DNA from: Candidatus Zambryskibacteria bacterium RIFCSPLOWO2_01_FULL_39_39
GTDB lineage: Bacteria; Patescibacteriota; Minisyncoccia; Phycocordibacterales; WO2-35-19
DNA: 34,902 bases
Assembly: GCA_001823925.1 (NCBI GenBank)
Contig: MHWB01000003.1
Location: 23,022 to 57,923 of the forward strand
Reading direction: 5' to 3'
The translations under genes were made by a program, and so were the position numbers. Under the pieces are notes generated by a model. The model ran no database searches. It saw nothing but the letters and a program-made list of their open reading frames with translations, and was not told the origin of the DNA. The first letter of the stretch is position 1; every line of letters begins with the position of its first letter. Positions 1-7,488 of this stretch are shown here, in pieces.

Positions 1-5
1 CCCTT

Positions 6-599
6 CTAGATCTTGTTTCGAGGCTGTTCTTGGTTCTTGATGAATTCTTTCAGCCATCGGAAATCTTCCTCATCTTTTTTCAGGGCGGACTCCTTGGCTT
101 TCTCCGCCCTCTCCATCAGATTTTTGTAATCCTCTGATTGGATTGGCGCGAGCGATTCCTTGGTGATGGCGAGAACTTTGTCCTGCCACTCTCGGTAATT
201 GCTTGGAGCGAGTTTGAAACCTGCTTTTGCAATGGCTATGACGTTGTCGAAGTACGCAAGTGTGGCTTTTTGCGTAGGTGTTTGCAGGGCATTTCTTGCT
301 GAGAAGGTGCCACTGGTCGCTTTGAGAGCATCGAATTTTGCAAAAGCAATCATGCGGAATGTAGACGACTCATTCTCCACAACTCCCCTGAGTTTAACCA
401 GGGCGTCTTTGAGTTTCTGGTCAGCTCTGAGCCGATCCCCTGCTGTTTCTGTGATGACTTTGTCAACTTGCTCCATAAGGGAGCGGACTTCGGGGGTGAT
501 CGCATCAACCTCACCTTTTTCGTTGGGGGTGAAGGTTTGCGCAGTTGCCGCCATCATGAAGATAGCGATAATCAGGAGCGAGGCGAAAAACTTGGTCAT
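6..599 (-). CDS. Secreted protein of unknown function
   Basis: This 197-residue protein starts with a typical signal peptide: Lys at position 3, a hydrophobic core (FFASLLIIAIFMMAATAQ) and likely cleavage after an Ala-x-Ala-type site near residue 16-18. The mature part is hydrophilic, rich in Glu, Lys and Ala, predicted mostly helical, with no Cys and no motif I recognise, and it ends in a charged tail. The start was chosen at 599 rather than an in-frame ATG at 662, because the sequence just upstream carries an SD-like AAAGGATC about 7 bases away and the signal peptide then sits at the N-terminus. It is transcribed away from tuf from its own promoter. Probably an exported helical protein; function unknown. 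Confidence 0.7.
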   Translation of the reverse strand: MTKFFASLLIIAIFMMAATAQTFTPNEKGEVDAITPEVRSLMEQVDKVITETAGDRLRADQKLKDALVKLRGVVENESSTFRMIAFAKFDALKATSGTFSARNALQTPTQKATLAYFDNVIAIAKAGFKLAPSNYREWQDKVLAITKESLAPIQSEDYKNLMERAEKAKESALKKDEEDFRWLKEFIKNQEQPRNKI

Positions 600-645
600 A
601 TGAAAGATCCTTTTGGGCCCTAGTTGGGCGCTTTTTCTACCCTCT

Positions 646-674
646 ATTATAGCATACTCCATTTAGAAATGCAA
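646..674 (-). promoter_or_regulatory. Sigma70-type promoter of the secreted-protein gene
   Basis: Read on the minus strand there is TTGCAT (669-674), exactly 17 bases, then a perfect TATAAT (646-651). The start codon at 599 lies about 45 bases downstream. Confidence 0.7.
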
Positions 675-684
675 GTCTAAATGG
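659..684. repeat. Inverted repeat in the divergent promoter region
   Basis: CCATTTAGA (659-667) and TCTAAATGG (676-684) form a perfect 9-base inverted repeat with an 8-base centre. It covers the -35 element of the minus-strand promoter and lies 30 bases upstream of the likely tuf -35. It could be an operator for a dimeric regulator or just a hairpin. Confidence 0.5.
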
Positions 685-713
685 GGATAAGTAAAAATGC
701 TAAAATTTGGCAG

Positions 714-741
714 TTGACTTCTTTTTGGGTTTTGTTAATAT
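714..741 (+). promoter_or_regulatory. Likely tuf promoter
   Basis: TTGACT (714-719), a 16-base spacer and TAATAT (736-741), followed by an A/T-rich leader of about 70 bases with no SD in front of the tuf ATG. Confidence 0.55.
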
Positions 742-818
742 ATAACATATTGATAAATAAGCGACTTTTACTTTGTCGCAATTTTTAGAAATTAATAATA
801 AATTTTAATCAAAATATT

Positions 819-2024
819 ATGGCAGCAGAAGCTTTTGATCGTTCAAAACCACACATTAACGTTGGAACCATAGGTCACGTTGACCACGGTAAAACAACTC
901 TAACCGCAGCTATCCTCAAGATTTTAGACATGAAGAAGGCCGAAGGGTACGGTGCTCGTGTAGAAGCGGTTGACAATATTGATAACGCGCCTGAAGAGAA
1001 GGCTCGAGGTATTACCATTGCTCTCCATCACAGCGAATACTGGACCCCAAAGAGACATTATGCCCACATAGACGCTCCGGGACACGCCGATTACATTAAG
1101 AACATGATTACGGGAGCCGCTCAAATGGATGGTGCTATCTTAGTGGTAGCCGCTACCGATGGAGTAATGCCTCAAACTAGAGAGCATATCCTTTTGGCTT
1201 ACCAAGTGGGTGTGCCCAAGATAATCGTATTTCTAAACAAGTGCGATATGGTACCTGAACAGGATTTGATTGATTTGGTGGAAGAAGAAATTCGCGAACT
1301 TTTGACCAAAAATCATTATGACGGCGCTGCTACCCCTATTATCAGAGGTTCTGGTCTTAAAGCTTTGGAAGATGCTGACGCAAATGGTGAATGGGCTAAA
1401 AAAGTGGCTGAATTGGTAGATACTCTTGACTCCTATATTCCAATGCCTGTCCGTGACCTAGATAAGCCATTTCTAATGCCAATTGAAGACATTTTCTCAA
1501 TTGAAGGTAGAGGTACTGTGGTTACTGGTAAAATCGAGAGAGGTGTCGTAAAAGTTGGTGAAGAAATGGACATCATAGGTCTTAAAGCTGCGCAAAAAAC
1601 CACTATTACTGGTATTGAAATGTTTAACAAACAGCTTCAACAGGGTGAAGCCGGAGATAATGCCGGAATCTTGCTCCGTGGTTTGAAGAAAGAAGACGTA
1701 CACCGAGGTCAGGTTATCGCTAAGCCGGGAACAGTTACACCCCACACAGACTTTGAATCAGAAGTTTATATTCTCAAAAAGGAAGAGGGGGGCAGACACA
1801 CACCATTCTTTACCGGATACAAACCTCAGTTTTATATCAGGACTACTGACGTGACCGGAGAAGTGACTTTGAAAGAGGGGGTAGAAATGGTTATGCCGGG
1901 AGACACCGTTACCTTCAAAGTAAAGTTGGTGGCGCCGGTAGCTTTGGAAGAGAAACAGAGATTTGCTATCCGTGAAGGAGGTAAGACCGTGGGTGCGGGA
2001 GTAGTAACGAAAATTGTTGCATAA
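819..2024 (+). CDS. tuf: Translation elongation factor Tu
   Basis: EF-Tu is the GTPase that delivers aminoacyl-tRNA to the ribosome. The 401-residue length is normal for bacteria. All G motifs are visible: GHVDHGKT (residues 19-26, P-loop), the RGIT switch I sequence, DAPGH (switch II with the catalytic His), NKCD near residue 140 and the GSGLKAL guanine-specificity segment. The beta-barrel domains II and III follow, including [13 protein letters not shown] and the [17 protein letters not shown] segment. One small oddity is DAPGH where most bacteria have DCPGH. No SD precedes the ATG. It heads a short transcription unit with rpsJ, 23 bases downstream, as in many S10-cluster arrangements. Confidence 0.98.
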   Translation: MAAEAFDRSKPHINVGTIGHVDHGKTTLTAAILKILDMKKAEGYGARVEAVDNIDNAPEEKARGITIALHHSEYWTPKRHYAHIDAPGHADYIKNMITGAAQMDGAILVVAATDGVMPQTREHILLAYQVGVPKIIVFLNKCDMVPEQDLIDLVEEEIRELLTKNHYDGAATPIIRGSGLKALEDADANGEWAKKVAELVDTLDSYIPMPVRDLDKPFLMPIEDIFSIEGRGTVVTGKIERGVVKVGEEMDIIGLKAAQKTTITGIEMFNKQLQQGEAGDNAGILLRGLKKEDVHRGQVIAKPGTVTPHTDFESEVYILKKEEGGRHTPFFTGYKPQFYIRTTDVTGEVTLKEGVEMVMPGDTVTFKVKLVAPVALEEKQRFAIREGGKTVGAGVVTKIVA

Positions 2025-2047
2025 TTTTGTGACTCGTCTCAAAGAAA

Positions 2048-2428
2048 ATGGCAGAGAGTACATTAAAAAAAGAAAAAAAGACAACCAAAACAGTCAAGGC
2101 TAAAATCAAAAAGGAGGAGCCTATTTCTAAGTTGCGTATCAGAGTGATGGCCTATGAGTATAAAATACTTGATTTGTCGGTTAAGCAGATCATTGATACA
2201 GCCTTGCGGTATGATGCCAAGATTGTGGGGCCGGTACCTTTGCCAACAGAAATCAAAAAATATACCGTCAATCGTTCGCCTTTCGTCTACAAAAATGCTC
2301 GTGAACAGTTTGAAATGCGAGTGCACCGAAGGGTAATTGACATCATAAACCCTTCCCCAAAAATAATGGACTCTTTGACCAATCTCTCTCTACCTAGTGG
2401 TGTCAACATAGACGTAAAGATAATCTAA
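2048..2428 (+). CDS. rpsJ: Ribosomal protein S10 (uS10) with a basic N-terminal extension
   Basis: Small-subunit protein S10, which also serves as NusE in antitermination in other bacteria. The conserved core begins around residue 27 (KLRIRVMAYEYKILDLS) and contains the S10 signatures GPVPLPT, the YTVNRSPFVYKNAREQFEMRVHRR loop region and the C-terminal LPSGVNIDVKI. The core is about 100 residues, as expected; the first 26 or so residues are an added Lys/Thr/Glu-rich tail, probably disordered and RNA-contacting. It follows tuf closely and is terminated immediately downstream, so here it is transcriptionally separated from rplC. Confidence 0.97.
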   Translation: MAESTLKKEKKTTKTVKAKIKKEEPISKLRIRVMAYEYKILDLSVKQIIDTALRYDAKIVGPVPLPTEIKKYTVNRSPFVYKNAREQFEMRVHRRVIDIINPSPKIMDSLTNLSLPSGVNIDVKII

Positions 2429-2432
2429 AAAC

Positions 2433-2466
2433 AAAAAACCGCCGCGTCAGACGCGGCGGTTTTTTG
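2433..2466 (+). terminator. Intrinsic terminator after rpsJ
   Basis: CCGCCGCGT (2439-2447) pairs perfectly with ACGCGGCGG (2451-2459) around a 3-base loop and is flanked by A6 and T6. This strong hairpin starts a few bases after the rpsJ stop. Confidence 0.93.
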
Positions 2467-2518
2467 TTGCAGAAAATACACCAAAGGAGTATAAAGGAGA
2501 AGGAAAGAGAGGTGGATT

Positions 2519-2968
2519 TTGTCTGAAGCAATTGGGGATTTTGTTGGTCCAGTGCCATATGCCTACATGGCGGGAAAAATGGCCAAAATTTTGGATAAAT
2601 ATCTGAAAGAGCGTTGTCTGCTGAAAAAAGAAATACCTCCGGGTATTTTGGCAGACGCCAATAAACTTTGCAAACTTGTTTTGGAGGGAGCTCGGTTTAT
2701 TGACTCTTCAAATCCACCCGTGAGTTTGGGTGCATATACGATGGCCATAACGGTTGTGGAGAGGGTCGTGGGCCATTATCCCGACAAAGAAGATATTTCG
2801 CACCTCGTATTTGGTTGTAGGTTAATTCGCCTTTTTGCAGAACAGATAGAAAAATCGGAGAATGCCGAATGTCTTCGGACTTCGGCCTTGACCGTCGAGT
2901 TTATGTCAAAATTCTTCTCTGAACTCCATAAGCTGGGGGAGGAAGTCGCGTATCCTCACTACGACTGA
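2519..2968 (+). CDS. Unknown protein inserted in the ribosomal cluster
   Basis: I do not recognise this 149-residue protein. It begins with TTG; the upstream run of purines (AAGGAGAAGGAAAGAGAGG) gives an SD and supports this start, although an ATG 16 codons further in is possible. It is soluble, predicted mostly alpha-helical, with four Cys residues (KERCLL, KLCKL, FGCRL, AECLR) that do not form a close metal-binding pattern, and no signal peptide or membrane segment. It is flanked by strong terminators on both sides, so it is expressed independently of the ribosomal genes. SD use and the TTG start resemble the thymidylate-cluster genes at 26-30 kb rather than its neighbours. Confidence 0.7.
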   Translation: MSEAIGDFVGPVPYAYMAGKMAKILDKYLKERCLLKKEIPPGILADANKLCKLVLEGARFIDSSNPPVSLGAYTMAITVVERVVGHYPDKEDISHLVFGCRLIRLFAEQIEKSENAECLRTSALTVEFMSKFFSELHKLGEEVAYPHYD

Positions 2969-2979
2969 CGAGCGCTTTG

Positions 2980-3012
2980 GGGCAGTGCTGGGAACAACAC
3001 TGCCTATTTTTT
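2980..3012 (+). terminator. Intrinsic terminator after the unknown gene
   Basis: GGCAGTG (2981-2987) pairs with CACTGCC (2998-3004), extendable by further pairs with one mismatch, and is followed by TATTTTTT. Confidence 0.85.
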
Positions 3013-3036
3013 AAGATATATTAAAATGCTTCGGAC

Positions 3037-3090
3037 TTGTGTTTTGATTAGATGTTTGCTAATCTATCAGAAAGCCAAACGGCGTTTTTT
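3037..3090 (+). promoter_or_regulatory. Likely promoter and short leader of the rplC operon
   Basis: TTGTGT (3037-3042), a 17-base spacer and TAATCT (3060-3065) would start transcription near 3072. The roughly 20-base leader contains GCC-AAAC-GGC followed by G and T6 just before the ATG, a small hairpin plus U-run reminiscent of the stronger one in front of secE. There is no SD. Confidence 0.45.
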
Positions 3091-3092
3091 AT

Positions 3093-3716
3093 ATGAAATT
3101 TATACTGGCAAAAAAGGTAAATATGACCCAAATTTTTAGGGAAGATGGTAAGGTACAACCGGTGACCGTTTTAAGTGTGGAGTCGCAGGCTATCTCTCAA
3201 ATTAAAACCAAAGAAAAAGATGGTTATAGCGCGGTGCAATTAAGCGCCGGTTTACGTAAAGACAAAAATATTTCAAAGCCGGTAAAGGGGCATATCAAAG
3301 ATCTGGGTACATCTTCAGTTTTAAAAGAGTTTAGAATAGAGGACGTTTCTTCTTTGAAAGTGGGAGACAAAATTTTGATAGATACCTTTGTGGCTGGAGA
3401 TAATATAAATATTTCCGCTATATCAAAAGGCAAGGGCTTTCAAGGGGTAGTTAAAAGACATGGTTTCCACGGTGGTCCTCGAAGTCACGGCCAAAAACAT
3501 TCTGAAAGAGAGGCTGGTTCTATCGGTGGTGGTGGCCGGGCTGGAGGCAGAGTTATAAAAGGCATGAGAATGGCCGGACGAATGGGTAGCGACAGGATCA
3601 CCGTCAAAAACTTGAAAGTGGTAGGAGTTGATAAAGAAAATAATGAGATGATGGTTTCTGGTGCAATACCGGGCAGGAGAGGGACATTGGTGGAAATTCG
3701 AAGCGCGAAATCCTAA
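3093..3716 (+). CDS. rplC: Ribosomal protein L3 (uL3)
   Basis: Large-subunit protein L3, an early assembly protein near the peptidyl transferase centre. The 207-residue length is typical. It starts MKFILAKKVNMTQIF, the usual N-terminus. The long central loop is visible as SKGKGFQGVVKRHGFHGGPRSHGQ, followed by the Gly-rich GSIGGGGRAGGRVIKGMRMAGRMG segment and the C-terminal IPGRRGTLVEIR. It leads the rplC-rplD-rplW-rplB-rplS run, whose gaps are 1 to 26 bases. Confidence 0.98.
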   Translation: MKFILAKKVNMTQIFREDGKVQPVTVLSVESQAISQIKTKEKDGYSAVQLSAGLRKDKNISKPVKGHIKDLGTSSVLKEFRIEDVSSLKVGDKILIDTFVAGDNINISAISKGKGFQGVVKRHGFHGGPRSHGQKHSEREAGSIGGGGRAGGRVIKGMRMAGRMGSDRITVKNLKVVGVDKENNEMMVSGAIPGRRGTLVEIRSAKS

Positions 3717-3736
3717 ATTCGAAATAATATAAAAAT

Positions 3737-4405
3737 ATGGAAGCGACAATATACAACCAGATGGGAAAGGAAACAGGAAAAGTAAAACTTCCAGAGGCGG
3801 TCTTTGGTTTGTCTTGGAATGCGAGCGCAGAGCGCTTGGTGCATCAAGTGAGTGTCTCTATGATGGGTAACGCCAGGACTCCGATTGCTCACACAAAAAC
3901 AAGGGGTGAAGTCGCTGGTTCTGGTATAAAACCTTGGAGACAAAAGGGCACCGGTCGTGCTAGGCATGGTTCTCGTCGGAGTCCCATCTGGGTTGGCGGA
4001 GGTGTTACTCACGGACCAAGAAACGACAAAAACTATTCAACAAAAATAAATAAAAAAATGAAGACCAAAGCTCTTTTCGCAGTGCTTTCGCATAAATTTA
4101 AAGATGGAGAAGTGGTTTTCCTTGACAGTCTTTCTTTCAAAGCTCCAAAGACCAAAGAAGCTAAAAATGTTATAACTTCTTTGTCAAAAATAAAAGAGGT
4201 TAGCTCAATCGGAAGAAGGAAAAACGCCGCCTTTATCGCACTAGAAACAAAAAATAAAAACGTTTTAAAAAGTTTTAGTAATTTTGGCAATTTAGAAACG
4301 GGATTAGTAAAGGATTTAAATGTTTTAGATCTTTTACGATACAGATATCTCGTCATAACTGATCCGGAGAAATCATTAGTCACACTTTCTGCTCGTTTAA
4401 AATAA
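3737..4405 (+). CDS. rplD: Ribosomal protein L4 (uL4)
   Basis: Large-subunit protein L4, 222 residues, lining the exit tunnel. The diagnostic loop TRGEVAGSGIKPWRQKGTGRARHGSRRSPIWVGGGVTHGP is present (residues about 53-93), together with the downstream KMKTKALFAVLSHK segment. In gamma-proteobacteria L4 represses its own operon through the S10 leader; no such leader is visible here. It starts 21 bases after rplC at an ATG preceded by an A/T-rich run without SD. Confidence 0.97.
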   Translation: MEATIYNQMGKETGKVKLPEAVFGLSWNASAERLVHQVSVSMMGNARTPIAHTKTRGEVAGSGIKPWRQKGTGRARHGSRRSPIWVGGGVTHGPRNDKNYSTKINKKMKTKALFAVLSHKFKDGEVVFLDSLSFKAPKTKEAKNVITSLSKIKEVSSIGRRKNAAFIALETKNKNVLKSFSNFGNLETGLVKDLNVLDLLRYRYLVITDPEKSLVTLSARLK

Positions 4406-4406
4406 T

Positions 4407-4694
4407 ATGGCAACAGATTTAAAAGCAAAATACGCAAACATACTCCTAAGGCCTCGTATCACCGAGAAAGCTAGTTTTATGATGGAAACAAACGTCCATT
4501 CGTTTGAAATCTCTCCTTTGGCAACCAAAAAGCAAGTGGCGGAAGCGGTCAAAGCCTTCTATAAAGTTTCTCCTGTTAAGGTGAATATAGTTAAAAATCC
4601 AACTAAAAAAGTTTTTATAAGGGGCAAAAAAGGTAAGAAAGCTGGAGTAAAAAAGGCTTATGTATACTTGAAAAAAGACGATAAACTAGAATAA
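4407..4694 (+). CDS. rplW: Ribosomal protein L23 (uL23)
   Basis: 95-residue L23, located at the tunnel exit, where it docks the signal recognition particle and trigger factor in other bacteria. The family pattern RPRITEKAS, the middle segment ATKKQVAEAVKAFYKV and VNIVKNPTKKVFIRGKKGKK are clear. Only one base separates it from the rplD stop, so translation is likely coupled. Confidence 0.96.
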   Translation: MATDLKAKYANILLRPRITEKASFMMETNVHSFEISPLATKKQVAEAVKAFYKVSPVKVNIVKNPTKKVFIRGKKGKKAGVKKAYVYLKKDDKLE

Positions 4695-4695
4695 T

Positions 4696-5544
4696 ATGGC
4701 AATCAAAACTTACAAACCAACATCCAAATCTAGACGACACATGTCTGTGGTGTCTTATAAATCGATTTTAACTAAAAATAAACCCACCAAGTCTCTTACT
4801 TATGGTTTTAAAAGAGTGGTTGGCAGAAACAATGTTGGCAGGATAACTGTGCGCCATAAAGGTGGAGGACACAAAAGACTGTTTAGAGATGTTGATTTTA
4901 AATATAACAAAATAAACATTCCTTATAAAATTGCTTCCATAGAATACGATCCAAATCGCACTGGATTTATTGGTCTAGCGGTTTATAGAGATGGAGAGAA
5001 AAAGTACGTACTGTTACCTAAAAATATTAAAGTAGGTGAAGAACTTCTAACTTCTGAAAATGCAGAAATAAAACTAGGCAATCGGACCCAACTAAAAAAT
5101 ATCCCGGTTGGTACTTTTGTTTACAATGTTGAGTTGAAATTTAAAGGGGGTGCCAAGATCGCTCGTTCTGCGGGGAACTTTGTTCAAGTTATAGCCAAAG
5201 ATGGGGGTGAAGTAGATCTCAAGATGCCGTCTAGCGAAGTCCGAAAAGTAAAAGAAAACTGCTTTGCCTCTATCGGTGAAGTTTCAAATGAAGAAAAAAG
5301 ACTTGAAAATTTTGGCAAAGCTGGACGCAGTAGATGGAAAGGCATAAGACCTACGGTTCGAGGTACGGCCATGAACCCAGTTGACCACCCACACGGCGGA
5401 GGTGAGGGTAGACAAGGTAGGGGTCGCAGACGCGCTATCTCTCTGTGGGGCAAGCCTACGGGCAAGGGTCAAAAGTCTCGTCGAACCAAAAAATATTCAA
5501 ATAAATTTATTGTCAGCCGAAGGAAAGTAGGTAAACAGAGATAA
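4696..5544 (+). CDS. rplB: Ribosomal protein L2 (uL2)
   Basis: Large-subunit protein L2, 282 residues, needed for subunit association and peptidyl transferase activity. Recognisable parts are the N-terminal YKPTSKSRRHMS, GRNNVGRITVRHKGGGHKR, the SH3-like RTGFIGLAVYRDGEKKYVL section, and the near-invariant C-terminal MNPVDHPHGGGEGR with the essential His, ending in a Lys/Arg-rich tail. One base separates it from rplW. In most bacteria rpsS follows rplB; here rplS follows, so the S10 cluster is cut at this point. Confidence 0.98.
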   Translation: MAIKTYKPTSKSRRHMSVVSYKSILTKNKPTKSLTYGFKRVVGRNNVGRITVRHKGGGHKRLFRDVDFKYNKINIPYKIASIEYDPNRTGFIGLAVYRDGEKKYVLLPKNIKVGEELLTSENAEIKLGNRTQLKNIPVGTFVYNVELKFKGGAKIARSAGNFVQVIAKDGGEVDLKMPSSEVRKVKENCFASIGEVSNEEKRLENFGKAGRSRWKGIRPTVRGTAMNPVDHPHGGGEGRQGRGRRRAISLWGKPTGKGQKSRRTKKYSNKFIVSRRKVGKQR

Positions 5545-5570
5545 ATAACACGATACCTAAAATCAAAAGT

Positions 5571-6017
5571 ATGAATAATATAAAAATTTCGGGAGTTAAT
5601 ATGGAGGAAAGGAAAAAACTGGATATAAGATCTGGAGATACGGTTCGTGTTACCCAAAAAATAGTTGAAAAAGATAAAAAGACAGGCAAACCAAAAACCA
5701 GATTGCAGGACTTTGAAGGTCTCTGTCTGGCGGTAAAGCATGGCAAAGAAGCGGGAGGTACTATTACTTTGAGAAAGGTGGCTTCAGGTGTTGGAGTAGA
5801 GAGGATTTTCCCCATCTATTCACCAATGATAGAAAAAATAGAAGTAACTAAACGATCTAAAGTGCGTCGCGCCAAGCTTTATCACATCCGCGAAAAGGCA
5901 GCAAAAGATGTCAGACGCCAAATGAGAAATGTTAGGGAGGTGCCAGAAGTAGAAGTGGCTACTCTTCCAGAAGCAGTGGTTCCATCTGAAAATCTCGACC
6001 TCACCCCAACCAAATAA
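5571..6017 (+). CDS. rplS: Ribosomal protein L19 (bL19)
   Basis: Large-subunit protein L19, which contributes to inter-subunit bridges. The core (residues about 12-115) contains the L19 signatures RSGDTVRVTQKIVE, RLQDFEGLCLAVKHG, GTITLRKVASGVGVERIFPIYSP and KIEVTKRSKVRRAKLYHIRE. A Glu/Pro-rich tail of about 30 residues is added at the C-terminus. Elsewhere rplS is usually found with trmD and rpsP; its position behind rplB is unusual. A terminator follows at once. Confidence 0.97.
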   Translation: MNNIKISGVNMEERKKLDIRSGDTVRVTQKIVEKDKKTGKPKTRLQDFEGLCLAVKHGKEAGGTITLRKVASGVGVERIFPIYSPMIEKIEVTKRSKVRRAKLYHIREKAAKDVRRQMRNVREVPEVEVATLPEAVVPSENLDLTPTK

Positions 6018-6026
6018 ATTTAGTTT

Positions 6027-6062
6027 GCCCCTCTCCTAGCTCTAGTAGAGGGGCTGTGTTTT
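6027..6062 (+). terminator. Terminator of the rplC-rplS operon
   Basis: GCCCCTCT (6027-6034) pairs with AGAGGGGC (6047-6054), followed by TGTGTTTT. The arm CCCCTCTCCTAG also resembles the arm of the dispersed CCTCACCCCC repeat found at 25.1 and 26.2 kb. Confidence 0.75.
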
Positions 6063-6066
6063 CCCA

Positions 6067-6107
6067 GAAGATGACCTTTGAAGACCCTGCCCCAAAAGGT
6101 CATCTTC
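6067..6107. repeat. 13-base perfect inverted repeat between rplS and tRNA-Leu
   Basis: GAAGATGACCTTT (6067-6079) and AAAGGTCATCTTC (6095-6107) are perfectly complementary around a 15-base loop. No T-run follows on either strand within a few bases, so it is not a classical terminator; it may protect the rplS 3' end or be a dispersed palindromic element. Confidence 0.7.
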
Positions 6108-6165
6108 AAAATTCCATTTATTTATTTGAAAAAAGACAAAAAGTGGTTATACTTTGTTTGTATTT

Positions 6166-6247
6166 GCTCGGGTGGGGAAATTGGTAGACCCAGTACCTTG
6201 AGGTGGTACCGTCGCAAGACATGCTGGTTCAAATCCAGTCCCGAGCA
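6166..6247 (+). tRNA. tRNA-Leu (anticodon GAG)
   Basis: Acceptor arms GCTCGGG (6166-6172) and CCCGAGC (6240-6246) with discriminator A. The D-arm contains AAATTGGTAGA. The anticodon stem GTACC/GGTAC encloses the loop TTGAGGT, giving anticodon GAG. A variable arm typical of class II tRNAs and a T-arm CTGGTTCAAATCCAG follow. CCA is not encoded; the next bases are CTA. Confidence 0.93.
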
Positions 6248-6298
6248 CTAGCGGGAAAAATTTTTTGTGGTAGAGTGACGGCATTAATTATCAAATAT

Positions 6299-6940
6299 AT
6301 GCTTTACACTAAAAAGGGGGATGATGGGACGACCAAGACTTTTGGGTGTGACCAGAGGGTTTCTAAGAGCTCCTCTATTGCAGAGGCGCTCGGAAGTTTG
6401 GATGAAATAAATTCATTTCTTGGACTTTGTAAGGTGCAATCTGCCTATCTGGATTTTAAATTAGGAGAGACTAGTCTTTCCGATATTGTCCACGAAATGC
6501 AAAAAAATCTTTTTATTATTCAAGCAGAATTGGCTGGCGCTCCAAAATCTATTGAAGAAAATAAAGTCAAAGAGTTGGAAGAAATTGTAGATAGTATTGA
6601 GAAAGAATTGCCTCCTATCAAATCTTTTTTCATTTCTGGCGGGCCAGCTGATATTACCAAGTGGCAACAGGGAGGAGCGGGTTTGGGGGCCATATTTGAT
6701 ATTGCTCGCACGACTGCGAGGAGAGCTGAAAGGAGAGTTATCGCTGTGACCGAAGAAATGATACAGCCGACACTTTTAGTTTCTGGTGAAGCAGACAATC
6801 AATCTACTGATGGTAATAGAAAACAAATTAGCAAACACACCAGAAGTTATTTAAATAGGCTCTCCAGCGCTCTGTATGCTCTGGCTCGGTATTCAAATCA
6901 TAAAGTGGGCATTATGGAAGAAGCACCGGATTATAGGTAA
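6299..6940 (+). CDS. PduO-type ATP:cob(I)alamin adenosyltransferase
   Basis: This enzyme transfers the adenosyl group of ATP to cob(I)alamin, making coenzyme B12. The 213-residue protein begins at an ATG (MLYTKKGDDGTT); a longer frame would start inside tRNA-Leu and is rejected. The ATP-binding N-terminal signature KKGDDGTTKTFG, the helix ALGSLDEINSFLGL and the segment ARTTARRAERRVIAV with the family's key Arg residues are present, as is the C-terminal LNRLSSALYALAR. Helical bundle, cytosolic. No B12 riboswitch fits in the 51-base gap after the tRNA. With no B12 biosynthesis gene in view, it probably acts on salvaged corrinoid for an adenosylcobalamin-dependent enzyme encoded elsewhere, such as class II ribonucleotide reductase. 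Confidence 0.92.
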   Translation: MLYTKKGDDGTTKTFGCDQRVSKSSSIAEALGSLDEINSFLGLCKVQSAYLDFKLGETSLSDIVHEMQKNLFIIQAELAGAPKSIEENKVKELEEIVDSIEKELPPIKSFFISGGPADITKWQQGGAGLGAIFDIARTTARRAERRVIAVTEEMIQPTLLVSGEADNQSTDGNRKQISKHTRSYLNRLSSALYALARYSNHKVGIMEEAPDYR

Positions 6941-6991
6941 TCCACAGAATTTAGTGTTTACGTTTCCAAATAATTTCTGGATAATAGATGT

Positions 6992-7117
6992 ATGGAATAT
7001 GTTATTTGTGATTTCTGCGACAAAGGATTTAAGAGAAAAAAATCTCAAATAAAACTGGCAGTAAGACATTATTGTTCAATACGATGTTCAGAACAAGCTA
7101 GGAAGAAAGGAAAATGA
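6992..7117 (+). CDS. Zinc-finger fragment, split-off N-terminus of an HNH protein
   Basis: A 41-residue reading frame with one zinc finger: Cys-x2-Cys (ICDFC) and Cys-x3-Cys (YCSIRC). Its TGA overlaps the ATG of the next gene (ATGA at 7114-7117). It aligns with the first finger of the intact neighbour at 7485 (YCKVC then YCSISC), and this frame plus the next reproduce that neighbour's domain order. A -1 shift at GGAAAATGA would fuse them exactly. It is therefore probably the detached N-terminus of a duplicated gene, translated by coupling or lost. Confidence 0.65.
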   Translation: MEYVICDFCDKGFKRKKSQIKLAVRHYCSIRCSEQARKKGK

Positions 7118-7488
7118 TTGAATGTTTTGTTTGTAAAAAACTAGCATACAAATCATTAAAAGATCTAAGAAATTCAAAAAGTAAAAAGTATTTTTGTAGT
7201 CAAACTTGCGGTAACGTGTGGATAGGAAAACAACAAAGGGCTGAAAATAACCCAAACTGGGCAGGAGGAACATCTTCATACAAGATTTTGTTAAAGAGAA
7301 CAGACTCTAAGCGGGCATGTGTTTTGTGCGGAAAAGATGATCATAGAATACTCTGTGTTCATCATGTAGATAAAAATAGAAAAAATAATAAAGTACAAAA
7401 TTTAATGTGGTTATGTAGAAATTGTCATTTTTTAATTCATCACTATAAAAAAGAATTGCACAGATTATTTAATAAACAAAAGATATGA
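7114..7488 (+). CDS. Zinc-finger HNH endonuclease, copy 1 (C-terminal part)
   Basis: 124 residues. The N-terminal finger has CFVC and YFCSQTC; the region ENNPNWAGGTSSYKILLKR links to an HNH domain with CVLCGKDDHRILCVHHVDKNRKNN, then NLMWLCRNCHFLIH. The His-His, Asn and His of the beta-beta-alpha-metal fold are all present, with two CxxC pairs for structural zinc. Such proteins resemble phage and homing HNH nucleases that cut DNA. It overlaps its neighbours by four bases on each side (ATGA), so the three frames form one unit. Target and role are unknown. Confidence 0.85.
   Translation: MIECFVCKKLAYKSLKDLRNSKSKKYFCSQTCGNVWIGKQQRAENNPNWAGGTSSYKILLKRTDSKRACVLCGKDDHRILCVHHVDKNRKNNKVQNLMWLCRNCHFLIHHYKKELHRLFNKQKI

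Noticed and set aside
199-603. Open frame of 134 codons on the plus strand
   Set aside because: Antisense to the secreted-protein gene, which has a signal peptide, SD and promoter; the plus frame has none.
5184-5472. Two minus-strand open frames in rplB
   Set aside because: They are shadows of the strongly conserved L2 coding sequence.
6067-6107. Terminator
   Set aside because: Strong stem but no T-run on either side; recorded as a repeat.
6203-6298. Longer N-terminus of the cobalamin adenosyltransferase
   Set aside because: It would begin inside tRNA-Leu and adds residues absent from the family; the ATG at 6299 gives the normal start.
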